Assembly: GCA_024643755.1 (NCBI GenBank)
Contig: JAHEMG010000003.1
Location: 5,903-54,813, forward strand
Length of the DNA stretch: 48,911 nucleotides
Source of the DNA: Flavobacteriales bacterium
GTDB taxonomy: Bacteria > Bacteroidota > Bacteroidia > NS11-12g > UBA955
Direction of reading: 5' to 3'
In this document: positions 37,979-46,760 of the stretch, one piece after another
How positions within the stretch are numbered: position 1 is the first letter of the stretch
How the letters are laid out: each line of letters opens with the position of its first letter
The notes under the pieces: model-generated
What the model was told of the DNA's origin: nothing
What the model saw: the letters and a program-made list of their open reading frames with translations, nothing else
Databases searched by the model: none
Program-made: the position numbers and the translations under genes

Positions 37979-40084
37979 ATGAAAAGAATATTTGGATTGA
38001 TTGTATTCAGTGGGTTGTTTTTTGGGTTTGCTAATGCGCAGACAGACAAGGCAGTTCCGTTTGTTTTCAGTATTGACAAGGAGAAAGTGTATGCGGATGA
38101 ATTTGAGCGACAGTATTTGAAGAACATCAATTTAAAAGAGGATGCAGTTACTGCCAAGGATATTCAGAATTACTTGGATTTGTACATCAAATTCAAATTG
38201 AAAGTTCAGGATGCCAAAGACGCGGGTTTGGATACTGCTACTGCCTATGTGCAAGAGCTTCAAATGTATCGCGACCAATTGGCGAGAAACTATTTGTACG
38301 ATCGTTCTGTGACCGATGCTTTGGTGAAAGAAGCGTACGATCGCATGCAAAGCGAGGTGAAGGTATCGCACATTCTAATCATGTGTTCACCAGATGCTTC
38401 GGAGGCAGATCAAAAGAAGGCATTGGATAAAATTGAAGGCATTCACCGCATGTTGATGCGTAATCCATCGGCGATGAATTTTGCCGACATTGCTAGAACT
38501 GAATCTGAAGATGTAGGGACGAAGAGCGCAGGTGGAGATTTGGGTTGGATGACCGCACTTCAAGTGGTTTATGAATTTGAAAATCAGGCCTACAACACGC
38601 CAGTGGGGGGTATTTCTCCGGTGTTCAAAACAGAATTTGGTTATCACATTTTGATGGTGACTGATAAGCGGACCAATCGTGGCGACATCAAGGTGAATCA
38701 TATTTTGGTTCGTGTAATGAACAAGGACGAAAGTTCTGACACAGAAGCCAGAAAGAAGATTGACGAGATTGTGTTGAACATCAATTCGGGTAAAGAGACT
38801 TTTGAGAACATGGCCAGAACCTACAGCGAGGATTACAACAGTCGCTACAACGGCGGTGCAATGGATTATATCAACGTAACGCAATTTGTGGGAGATGTGG
38901 ATCGACAGTATTGGGCTGACCAAGCTTTTTCGTTGAAAAAAGACGGGGACATTACGGCGCCATTCCGCACCAATTACGGTTGGCATTTGCTGCAAAGGGT
39001 GAATTTGAGGCCTCTGCGTTCCTTTGAAGACAAAGAAATGCGTTCCATTTTAAAAATGGATGTTCAGAAGAATCAGCGTTCACAAATTTCGGTTGATTCA
39101 TTGGTGGTGAAGATCAAAAAGGAAAATGGATTTAAGTTGAATAACGCAGCTGTGGAAGCGGTGATTCAATATTTGGATAGCAACTTCATGAAGGGCAAGT
39201 TTGATGAATCAACGATGCCTGAAATGCATAAAGTGACCAAAGTTGATGGTAAGAAGAAAACGACCACAGAGTATAACTTGCGCAAAATGGAAGTCTTCCA
39301 TTTGGGTGATGAATCATACTCAGTGGCTGATTTGTTCACCAATTTCACCTACAACACCAAGCCTGTTTTGGGTACAAAAAAGGAGGGTGTTGAGCGTATT
39401 TTGAATGCTTGGATTGATAAAACTTGCGTGGAATACCAGAACGATCATTTGGAAGAAAAATCGGTGGAGTTCCGCGACATTTACCAAGAGTACAAAGAGG
39501 GAATTTTGATGTTCAACCGCATGCAGCAGTTGGTTTGGGATCGTGCAAACAACGATACAGTTGGATTGAAAGCCTATTTTGCACAACATCAGGGCGAGTA
39601 CAACTGGGGCAATCGTTTTGATATTGCGGTCTATTTCTGCAACGACGCGAAAATGATGAAGACGGTGGCAAAGCAAGTGAAAAAAGGCATTTCAGCGGAT
39701 AGTTTGCGCAGACAACACACCAAGCAGAACATTTTGGATTTCAGCTATCGCGCTGGAAAATTTGAGAAGAGCGATACATTCTTGTTTTCACCTTCTCCCA
39801 TTTTGAAATCGCTGTTTGATGATTTGAATGCCGAAAAACCCAAATACAACAAGCCTGGCATTTATCAAGTTGGACAAGTAGGCGGAGATTTTGTGGTTGT
39901 TAAGGTGAATGCCTTCTTACCTGCAGGTCCAAAGACTTTGGATGAAACCCGAGGTCCTGTGGCTTCCCGATATCAAGAGCAGTTAGAGCGCGAGTGGATT
40001 GAATCGCTCAAAGTGCGATATGCAGTGACTGTCAATGAATCGGCGATGAAGGCCATCGAAGCGAAACTGGTAACCAAGAAATAA
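37979..40084 (+). CDS. Periplasmic peptidylprolyl isomerase with two parvulin domains
   Basis: Signal peptide; 'VKVSHILIMCSPDAS...GGDLGWM', 'IKVNHILVRVM...NGGAMDYI'. Confidence 0.92.
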   Translation: MKRIFGLIVFSGLFFGFANAQTDKAVPFVFSIDKEKVYADEFERQYLKNINLKEDAVTAKDIQNYLDLYIKFKLKVQDAKDAGLDTATAYVQELQMYRDQLARNYLYDRSVTDALVKEAYDRMQSEVKVSHILIMCSPDASEADQKKALDKIEGIHRMLMRNPSAMNFADIARTESEDVGTKSAGGDLGWMTALQVVYEFENQAYNTPVGGISPVFKTEFGYHILMVTDKRTNRGDIKVNHILVRVMNKDESSDTEARKKIDEIVLNINSGKETFENMARTYSEDYNSRYNGGAMDYINVTQFVGDVDRQYWADQAFSLKKDGDITAPFRTNYGWHLLQRVNLRPLRSFEDKEMRSILKMDVQKNQRSQISVDSLVVKIKKENGFKLNNAAVEAVIQYLDSNFMKGKFDESTMPEMHKVTKVDGKKKTTTEYNLRKMEVFHLGDESYSVADLFTNFTYNTKPVLGTKKEGVERILNAWIDKTCVEYQNDHLEEKSVEFRDIYQEYKEGILMFNRMQQLVWDRANNDTVGLKAYFAQHQGEYNWGNRFDIAVYFCNDAKMMKTVAKQVKKGISADSLRRQHTKQNILDFSYRAGKFEKSDTFLFSPSPILKSLFDDLNAEKPKYNKPGIYQVGQVGGDFVVVKVNAFLPAGPKTLDETRGPVASRYQEQLEREWIESLKVRYAVTVNESAMKAIEAKLVTKK

Positions 40085-40085
40085 G

Positions 40086-41480
40086 GTGTTAACATTGCAA
40101 CATTTGCGTGGGATTTTGACAGGGGTAGTGGTTTCACTACTTGGTTCTGCGCATGCACAAATAAAATCTAGCGGCCCCTATTTGCCACCGCAATATGTGG
40201 ATGGGGTTATGGCTGTGGTTGGAAGCAAAATCATTCTTCAAAGCGATTTTGAAACGGAAAAAATGCAGATGACCAAAGGGGCTACACTGAAGGATTCTCA
40301 GCAGACCCAATGTCGGTTGTTGGAAGACATGATTATCCAGAAGTTGTTGTTAAACCAGGCTGAATTAGACAGTTTGGTGGTGCCTGAAGATCAATTGGAA
40401 AGTGAGATTGATAATCGATTGCGTTACTATCAACGTCAGGCGGGCAGTATGTCTGAGCTTGAAAAGTATTTGGGAAAAACGGTGAATGAGTTCAAGGAAG
40501 ATATCCGTCCTAAAATGCGTGAACAGTTGATGGCAAAGCAGATGTACGCAGAGATCACAAAGAACATCCGCATATCGCCCCAAGAGGTTAAGTTATTTTA
40601 CGATTCAATTCCCCAAGATAGTTTGCCTATTATCCCAACAGAGGTAGAGGTTGGACAGCTGAGTATTGAGCCGATGATTACGGCAGAAGCCAAGGATTTT
40701 GCGAAGATGCAGTTGGAAGATATTCGCGCAAGGGTGATGCGGGGAGAGAGTTTTGAAAAATTGGCGCGTGCGTATAGCATGGATCCAGGTTCGAAAAGTC
40801 AGGGTGGGTTGTTGCCAGAATTTGGCAGGGGTGAAATGGTGCCTGCATTTGAGCGTATGGCCTTTCGATTAAAGACAGACAGTGTAAGTCCGATATTCGA
40901 AAGTGAATTTGGCTTTCATATCATGAAGTTGTTGAAGCGCAGGGGTGAGCGGGTATTGGCATCGCACATTTTGATTCGCGCGGAAAACACGACCGAGGAT
41001 TATAAAATCGCGAGTTTAAGGGTTGACAGCGTTTACCAGTTGATTACCAGCGGTAAGATGATGTGGTGTGATGCGGTGAAAAAATACGCTACTGAAGATA
41101 AATTCAATAGAGATGCGAAGGGCAATTGCGGATTCATGTTGGATCCAATGACAGGTATGCAGAAAACCACATTTGATGCCTTGCCTAGCGATGTGAAAAA
41201 GGTGGTAGACAAATTGAAGCCGGGGGAATTTAGCGAACCAGAGATGGTTACCACCCAAGATGGCAGATCTGTATACAGGATTATTTATTTGCAGTCATTT
41301 GTAGCACCACACCAAGCGAATTTGGTTCAGGATTACAGTCGAATCCAAATGGAGGCAGAAAATCGCAAAAAGCAAAAAGCTGTTGATGCATGGGTGTTGA
41401 AGCATCGCACAAAGACGTATATCCGTATCAAAGCACGGAATTTGGATTGTGATAATTTATCGGTTTGGGAGCATGAGTAA
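40086..41480 (+). CDS. SurA-like parvulin peptidylprolyl isomerase
   Basis: SurA N-domain 'DGVMAVVGSKIILQSDFETEKMQ...LEDMIIQKLLLNQAE', parvulin 'ARAYSMDPGSKSQGGLLPEFGRGEMVPAFE'. GTG start. Confidence 0.9.
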   Translation: MLTLQHLRGILTGVVVSLLGSAHAQIKSSGPYLPPQYVDGVMAVVGSKIILQSDFETEKMQMTKGATLKDSQQTQCRLLEDMIIQKLLLNQAELDSLVVPEDQLESEIDNRLRYYQRQAGSMSELEKYLGKTVNEFKEDIRPKMREQLMAKQMYAEITKNIRISPQEVKLFYDSIPQDSLPIIPTEVEVGQLSIEPMITAEAKDFAKMQLEDIRARVMRGESFEKLARAYSMDPGSKSQGGLLPEFGRGEMVPAFERMAFRLKTDSVSPIFESEFGFHIMKLLKRRGERVLASHILIRAENTTEDYKIASLRVDSVYQLITSGKMMWCDAVKKYATEDKFNRDAKGNCGFMLDPMTGMQKTTFDALPSDVKKVVDKLKPGEFSEPEMVTTQDGRSVYRIIYLQSFVAPHQANLVQDYSRIQMEAENRKKQKAVDAWVLKHRTKTYIRIKARNLDCDNLSVWEHE

Positions 41481-42432
41481 TTCGGTCGCACAAGCAAAGG
41501 AATTTGGGGAGAAAGTTTCTGCGTTAAAGGCGGAAATTGAGAAGGTGGTTGTGGGCCAGGAAGAGGTAGTTGAAGCCCTTTTAAATGCGGTTTTTTGTCA
41601 CGGCCACGTATTGATGGTTGGCGTGCCAGGATTGGCAAAGACTTTGTTGGTGAAAACGTTGGCTCAGACCATGGATTTGTCGTTCAACCGCATCCAATTC
41701 ACACCAGATTTAATGCCTTCGGATATTGTGGGCAGTGAAATTTTGGATGACGCGAGGAAGTTTCATTTTGTGAAGGGTCCGATTTTCTCTAACATCATTT
41801 TGGCGGATGAAATTAACCGTACACCGCCCAAAACGCAGGCCGCTTTGTTGGAGGCGATGCAGGAGCGACAGGTGACGGCAGCAGGACAGCGGTATGATTT
41901 GCCGGAACCATTTTTTGTATTGGCGACACAGAATCCGATTGAGCAGGAGGGAACATATCCATTGCCGGAAGCCCAGTTAGATCGATTTATGTTTCAGGTG
42001 ATTTTGGATTATCCCAAATTTACGGATGAGGTAAATATTTTGAAACAAACCACGGGTTCAGGGTCTCAGCAGGCATCTACTGTGATGAATGCGTTGGAGA
42101 TTCGGGCATTTCAGTCGTTGGTTCGCGATGTTCCTGTGACAGATTTTGTGTTTGAGCAGGTGGTTGAGATGGTTCAGAAAACGCGACCAAACACGGCTGG
42201 GGCACACGAGATGGCACAAACTTATTTGTCATACGGTGCAGGTCCGAGGGCAGGTCAGAATTTGATTCTGGCAGCCAAATGTCATGCTTTGATGCACGGC
42301 AAATTTTCGGTTGACCGAGAGGATGTTGTGGCGGTATCGAAGTGGGTTTTGCGACACAGAATTGTGCGAAATTTCCGTGCTGAGGCCGAAGGTATTACGG
42401 CAGATCAGGTGATTAGCGCTATTTGCGGCTAG
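41473..42432 (+). CDS. MoxR-family AAA+ ATPase
   Basis: 'VVVGQEEVVEALLNAVFCHGHVLMVGVPGLAKT', 'DEINRTPPKTQAALLEAMQERQVT', 'ATQNPIEQEGTYPLPEAQLDRF'. Confidence 0.95.
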   Translation: MSNSVAQAKEFGEKVSALKAEIEKVVVGQEEVVEALLNAVFCHGHVLMVGVPGLAKTLLVKTLAQTMDLSFNRIQFTPDLMPSDIVGSEILDDARKFHFVKGPIFSNIILADEINRTPPKTQAALLEAMQERQVTAAGQRYDLPEPFFVLATQNPIEQEGTYPLPEAQLDRFMFQVILDYPKFTDEVNILKQTTGSGSQQASTVMNALEIRAFQSLVRDVPVTDFVFEQVVEMVQKTRPNTAGAHEMAQTYLSYGAGPRAGQNLILAAKCHALMHGKFSVDREDVVAVSKWVLRHRIVRNFRAEAEGITADQVISAICG

Positions 42433-42433
42433 T

Positions 42434-43069
42434 TTATTTGCTTTTTTCGCGACAGCCAATAACAGCGCATACGGGACATTTTTCTGGAATATGTCCGCGT
42501 GCTGGACAGAATTCACGCCCCATAAAAATGATTTGCAGGTGAGCTTTGTTCCAACGATCCTTGGGTATGAGTCGTTTCAAATCTCTTTCTGTTTCTTCTA
42601 CGCTTTTTGCTGCGCTTAAACGCCATCGATAGGCCAAGCGATGGATGTGGGTGTCTACGGGAAATGCGGGCACGCCAAAGGCTTGTGACATCACCACTGA
42701 GGCCGTTTTATGTCCAACACCCGGCATCGCTTCAAGTGCTTCAAAGGAGGCGGGTACCTCACCGTTGTGCAGTTCCATGATCATTTTCGACAGGCCGTAG
42801 ATGCCTTTGCTTTTCATGGGTGAAAGTCCGCAAGGTCTAATGATATCTTGAATTTCTTCCACACTGAGTTTCAGCATATCGGCGGGGTTGTTGGCTTTTG
42901 CGAACAGGTGGGGTGTGATTTGATTTACGCGTTCATCGGTGCATTGGGCACTGAGGAGCACTGAAACCAAGAGGGTATAGGCATCGGTATGGTTTAGGGG
43001 AATGGGTGTTTCTGGATAGTGTTGTTCCAGGGTATCTAGAATAAACTGAACACGTTGAGATTTGTTCAT
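42434..43069 (-). CDS. nth: Endonuclease III
   Basis: HhH-GPD 'LEAMPGVGHKTASVVMSQAFGVPAFPVDTHIHRLAYR', C-terminal 4Fe-4S cysteines 'CPARGHIPEKCPVCAVIGC'. Confidence 0.96.
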   Translation of the reverse strand: MNKSQRVQFILDTLEQHYPETPIPLNHTDAYTLLVSVLLSAQCTDERVNQITPHLFAKANNPADMLKLSVEEIQDIIRPCGLSPMKSKGIYGLSKMIMELHNGEVPASFEALEAMPGVGHKTASVVMSQAFGVPAFPVDTHIHRLAYRWRLSAAKSVEETERDLKRLIPKDRWNKAHLQIIFMGREFCPARGHIPEKCPVCAVIGCREKSK

Positions 43070-43073
43070 GGTA

Positions 43074-44048
43074 TCAGAAGAAGTGAAGGTGATCTTGGGG
43101 AGAAGAAAGCGGTGTATTGGCGAATGCCTTAGCGAAGGTGTTGGGCGATAGTGGCTGTTGGATTACTTGTTCACAGGCGTTGGTCCATATGGGTGTATGG
43201 TTAACATCATGAAGGCTGAATTGGGTAATTATTCCTTTGGTGACTTCCATATCAAGCAGGTAGGATGTGCCTTGAAATTCAAATTCTCTGTGGTGTTTGT
43301 AGTTGGGAGAATAACCAAGAATCCAGTGGTCTTGGGAAAATTTTTCTTGTTGCAGGGCGATGATGGCTTGGTTTTCCTCTGGTTGAATGGCTGATATAGT
43401 TGCGTTGAGCAGCGGTATCAGGGCGTTTGAGAGATGATGTATGGTTTGCGAAATATTGGCCAGTTGGGGATGGTGATCGGCGAGGTTTGTGACGGCGCTT
43501 TGATTGCTTTTAACGGCTTTGTCTTGGTAGGAGCCTGATGTTTTCAATGCGGCACCTAGGTTGTGAATATTGGCATTCAGCAGCAGGGTGCCATGATGCA
43601 GCACGCGTTTTTGCTGTTGGAAGATATGCTGTGCATTGCCGGAGAATTTGAGACCTTTATAGAGTAGGTCATCGCGTTCTGAGTAGGTAGATTCAATTCC
43701 GAGTGACGCTAGGGCGATGCGGATGGGTTCGAGGAATCGTTTGTAGTTTACGGCTTTATCTAGGGTTGTTCCCAGGTCTTGGATGAATGCGAAATTCAGG
43801 TTTCCAAGGTCGTGATAGACGGTGCCGCCGCCGCTCACGCGGCGGGCGGCCTTGATACCCAACGCCTGACAGGCGGCATAATTAATCTCGGCACATAAAT
43901 TCTGGTGTTTGCCACACACAACGGCAGATTCGCTCTGCCAAAATAAAAAGAGGTTTTCGTTGGTATGATGCAAAAAATGGGCTTCCGCCGCGAGATTGTA
44001 ATAGACATCCGTGGAGGGCGAAACGATAAAACGCATGGGGCTTGGCAT
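43074..44048 (-). CDS. lplA: Lipoate-protein ligase A family protein
   Basis: 'FLFWQSESAVVCGKHQN', 'AARRVSGGGTVYHDLGNLNFAFI', 'KFSGNAQ'. Confidence 0.92.
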   Translation of the reverse strand: MPSPMRFIVSPSTDVYYNLAAEAHFLHHTNENLFLFWQSESAVVCGKHQNLCAEINYAACQALGIKAARRVSGGGTVYHDLGNLNFAFIQDLGTTLDKAVNYKRFLEPIRIALASLGIESTYSERDDLLYKGLKFSGNAQHIFQQQKRVLHHGTLLLNANIHNLGAALKTSGSYQDKAVKSNQSAVTNLADHHPQLANISQTIHHLSNALIPLLNATISAIQPEENQAIIALQQEKFSQDHWILGYSPNYKHHREFEFQGTSYLLDMEVTKGIITQFSLHDVNHTPIWTNACEQVIQQPLSPNTFAKAFANTPLSSPQDHLHFF

Positions 44049-44788
44049 TAGGTGGCCGATTTGGAGCGACGTAATTCGAAGTTCTGACCCAAGTATACTT
44101 TTCTCACCAATTCATCGCTTGCTAGCTCCTCAGCGGTGCCGTGCTTGAGCAATTTACCTTCAAAAAGGAGGTAGGCCCTATCGGTGATACTCAGGGTTTC
44201 CTGTACGTTGTGATCTGTGATTAAGATGCCAATGTTCTTCTGTTTGAGTTTGGCAACGATTTGTTGTATGTCTTCTACTGCGATGGGATCAACCCCAGCG
44301 AATGGTTCGTCTAACAAAATGAATTTGGGATCTGTGGCAAGTGCACGGGCGATTTCGGTTCTACGACGTTCACCCCCTGAAAGTACCTTTCCCAAGTTTT
44401 TACGCACTCTGCCTAAGCCAAATTCTGCGATGAGCGACTCCAATTTTTCGTTTTGCTCGGCTTTTGATAGCTTGGTCATTTCAAGGATGGCTTGAATGTT
44501 CTCCTCTACGCTCAATTCGCGAAAAACCGAAGCTTCTTGTGGCAGGTAACCCACGCCATGTTGGGCGCGTTTGAACATAGGCCATGAGCTGATGTCGGTA
44601 TCTTCAAGGTAAACATTGCCTTCGTCTGGACGTACGAGTCCAACAAACATGTAAAAAGAGGTGGTTTTACCGGCGCCATTTGGCCCAAGGAGTCCAACTA
44701 TTTCACCTTGGTTTACTTCTACGCTCACGTCGTTCACAACGCGCTTTGCACCATATTGCTTTACCAGATGTTCTGAGCGTAGTTTCAT
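44048..44788 (-). CDS. lptB: LPS export ABC transporter ATPase
   Basis: '[26 protein letters not shown]', '[40 protein letters not shown]'. Confidence 0.96.
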   Translation of the reverse strand: MKLRSEHLVKQYGAKRVVNDVSVEVNQGEIVGLLGPNGAGKTTSFYMFVGLVRPDEGNVYLEDTDISSWPMFKRAQHGVGYLPQEASVFRELSVEENIQAILEMTKLSKAEQNEKLESLIAEFGLGRVRKNLGKVLSGGERRRTEIARALATDPKFILLDEPFAGVDPIAVEDIQQIVAKLKQKNIGILITDHNVQETLSITDRAYLLFEGKLLKHGTAEELASDELVRKVYLGQNFELRRSKSAT

Positions 44789-44793
44789 CTTTA

Positions 44794-44801
44794 CAAATAT
44801 A
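44794..44801 (-). promoter_or_regulatory. -7 box TATATTTG (minus strand) for lptB
   Basis: Exact TAnnTTTG, 5 nt from ATG at 44788. Confidence 0.6.
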
Positions 44802-44812
44802 GGGCAAAAAAT

Positions 44813-44842
44813 AAAGGGCTTCCGCGCAGCGGAAGCCCTTTT
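44813..44842 (-). terminator. Strong hairpin AAAGGGCTTCCGC-GCA-GCGGAAGCCCTTT; on the minus strand followed by TTTATTTTTT
   Basis: 13-bp perfect stem. The only minus-strand gene that could end here is the DEAD-box helicase, after crossing ffs in antisense. Confidence 0.85.
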
Positions 44843-44861
44843 AAGTGGTACAATTTATTCG

Positions 44862-44869
44862 TACATTTG
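44862..44869 (+). promoter_or_regulatory. -7 box TACATTTG for the SRP RNA
   Basis: Exact TAnnTTTG, 4 nt before the GGCGGTA 5' end of the RNA. Confidence 0.75.
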
Positions 44870-44873
44870 TACC

Positions 44874-44957
44874 GGCGGTACGGCCAGCTCCCCATTCACT
44901 TCCCCAGGGCCGGAAGGCAGCAAGGACAATGGGTTGTAGCGGCGCGATACCGCCTTT
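44874..44957 (+). ncRNA. ffs: Bacterial small SRP RNA (4.5S-like)
   Basis: Conserved apical domain 'CCCCAGGGCCGGAAGGCAGCAAGG' with GGAA tetraloop; CCCATT/AATGGG stem; closing stem GGCGGTA/TACCGCC followed by a T6 run. Confidence 0.93.
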
Positions 44958-44971
44958 TTTATTTTATAATC

Positions 44972-46570
44972 TTAGTACTGATTTGATTTCTTAGGGCTAC
45001 GGCCTGCACCACCCCAACGGGTATTGTTGCGATTGCCATTTCCACCAGATCCACCTGCATTAGCACCTTGGTAACCACCAGAGGGCCTATCGCTTGTGCG
45101 ACTTTCGCGGGGTGAAGAAGAGAAATTTGAACCAGCTTTGAATCCGCCACGATCGTTACCGAATCCGGCACTGCGATCAGATCCACCTTTGTATCCACCG
45201 CCATTGCCGCCGCTGTAGTTTGAGCTAGCGCTGGCGTTTCCGCCGTAGCTTGATCCTCCACCATAGCTTGAACCACCGCGATTTCCACCGTAGCTTGATC
45301 CGCCGCGATTTCCGCCGTATCCACCGCCACCGCGGTTTCCACCATATCCACCGCCACCGTTTCCGCCGCGACTCTTGTTTCCGTATCCTCTGTGGAAACC
45401 AGATCCACCGCCGTTACCGCCACCGCTTCTGCGCTGTGGTAATTCAATGCGATAATCGTGCTCCATTTCGGTCATGCACTCACGTCCATGTACCTTATAA
45501 ATTTGCTCAAGCAAGTTTACTTCTGAGCGCTCACAGAATGAAATGGCAATACCTTCGGCACCGGCGCGACCTGTACGACCAATACGGTGTGTGTGGGTAT
45601 CCGCATCCATGGCGATGTCGAAGTTCAATACATAGTTTAGTTCTTTTACGTCTACACCACGGGCAGCTACGTCAGTGGCGATCAACAATTTGGCACGTCC
45701 ACGTTTGAACATATCCAAGTTGTTAGAACGCTCACGCTGAGATTTGTCGCCATGAATCGCAACGGCTGAATAGCCATCGTCTTTCAGACTCATTACCAAT
45801 TTGTCTGCACCATGCTTTGTTTTGGTAAATACCAACATCGCTTCAATGGCTGGATCTTCCAACATGTCGCGCAGCAAAGCATATTTGTTGTTGCGGTCTA
45901 CAGCGAACAACCACTGGGTGATTTTTGGTTTGTCTTCGATGTTCGGAAGAATATCGATGTGTTCAGGATCAACCAACATTTCAGAAGCCAATTGCTTGAT
46001 TTCTCTTGGTGCAGTGGCTGAGAACAACAAGGTTTGTTTGCGTTCGGCCAACATCAACTTGCCAATGGCACGGATATCAGCAACAAAGCCCATGTCGAGC
46101 ATACGATCACACTCATCCAATACAAACGTTTGGATGCCTGATAAATCGATGAAACCTTGTTCGATCAAATCGAGCAAACGTCCGGGAGTAGCAATAATTA
46201 CCTGACAACCGCGACGGATTTCTTGTACTTGACGCATTTGAGAAACACCACCATAAACCAGGGCGATGCGAAGGTTGGTTCCACTGGCGTATTTCTTGAA
46301 GTTATCAGAAATCTGATGCGCCAATTCACGGGTAGGTGCCAATACCAAAGCATGTGTTTTGCGTTGGGGGTTGGCCATAATTTGTTGAATGATAGGGATG
46401 GCGAACGCTGCAGTTTTACCAGTACCCGTGGGGGCTGTTGCAAATAGGTCGCTTCCTTTTAAAATGGTTGGGATGGCCAATGCTTGGATTGGCGTTGGAT
46501 TGGTGTAGCCCTGTTGCGAAACAGACTTCACCAAGGGGGCGATTAACCCCAATGATTCAAATGATTGCAT
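44972..46570 (-). CDS. DEAD-box ATP-dependent RNA helicase with Gly/Ser/Arg-rich C-terminal tail
   Basis: Q motif 'GYTNPTPIQALAIPTIL', 'ATAPTGTGKT', 'VLDECDRMLDMGF', 'SAT', 'HRIGRTGRAG'; GGNRGG repeats in the tail. Confidence 0.96.
   Translation of the reverse strand: MQSFESLGLIAPLVKSVSQQGYTNPTPIQALAIPTILKGSDLFATAPTGTGKTAAFAIPIIQQIMANPQRKTHALVLAPTRELAHQISDNFKKYASGTNLRIALVYGGVSQMRQVQEIRRGCQVIIATPGRLLDLIEQGFIDLSGIQTFVLDECDRMLDMGFVADIRAIGKLMLAERKQTLLFSATAPREIKQLASEMLVDPEHIDILPNIEDKPKITQWLFAVDRNNKYALLRDMLEDPAIEAMLVFTKTKHGADKLVMSLKDDGYSAVAIHGDKSQRERSNNLDMFKRGRAKLLIATDVAARGVDVKELNYVLNFDIAMDADTHTHRIGRTGRAGAEGIAISFCERSEVNLLEQIYKVHGRECMTEMEHDYRIELPQRRSGGGNGGGSGFHRGYGNKSRGGNGGGGYGGNRGGGGYGGNRGGSSYGGNRGGSSYGGGSSYGGNASASSNYSGGNGGGYKGGSDRSAGFGNDRGGFKAGSNFSSSPRESRTSDRPSGGYQGANAGGSGGNGNRNNTRWGGAGRSPKKSNQY
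45230..45400 (-). repeat. Degenerate GGNRGG/SSYGG-coding tandem repeat in the helicase tail
   Basis: Repeated 'cgccgtagcttgatcc' and 'cgccgcgatttccgccgtatccaccgcc' units. Confidence 0.75.
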
Positions 46571-46683
46571 GTATGTTTTTTAGATTACTGTCTTACGCGA
46601 AACACTTCTGAGCTAGTGTTTTTATCGCAAACGCACAATGAAAGCACGTTGTTAAAGACTGACTCTAGATGAATTAAGCGGCG

Positions 46684-46691
46684 CAAAGATA
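46684..46691 (-). promoter_or_regulatory. -7 box TATCTTTG (minus strand) for the DEAD-box helicase
   Basis: Exact TAnnTTTG; implies a roughly 110-nt 5' UTR. Confidence 0.5.
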
Positions 46692-46745
46692 CAAAGAATA
46701 AATCAACATTGGTATAATTCCTAGAATATAAAGCTATATTGGTCG

Positions 46746-46753
46746 TATTTTTG
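46746..46753 (+). promoter_or_regulatory. -7 box TATTTTTG
   Basis: Exact TAnnTTTG, 7 nt from ATG at 46761. Confidence 0.6.
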
Positions 46754-46760
46754 AATTTGT

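Noticed and set aside
38387-38995. 202-aa ORF antisense to the two-parvulin PPIase
   Set aside because: Shadow ORF; no start context or domain.
45230-45400. CRISPR-like repetitive pattern
   Set aside because: Units are contiguous, degenerate, in-frame with the helicase and lack spacers; this is a coding tandem repeat.
44959-45447. 162-aa alternative-frame ORF over the helicase tail (A/V/E/D-rich)
   Set aside because: By-product of the GGN codon repeats read in another frame.
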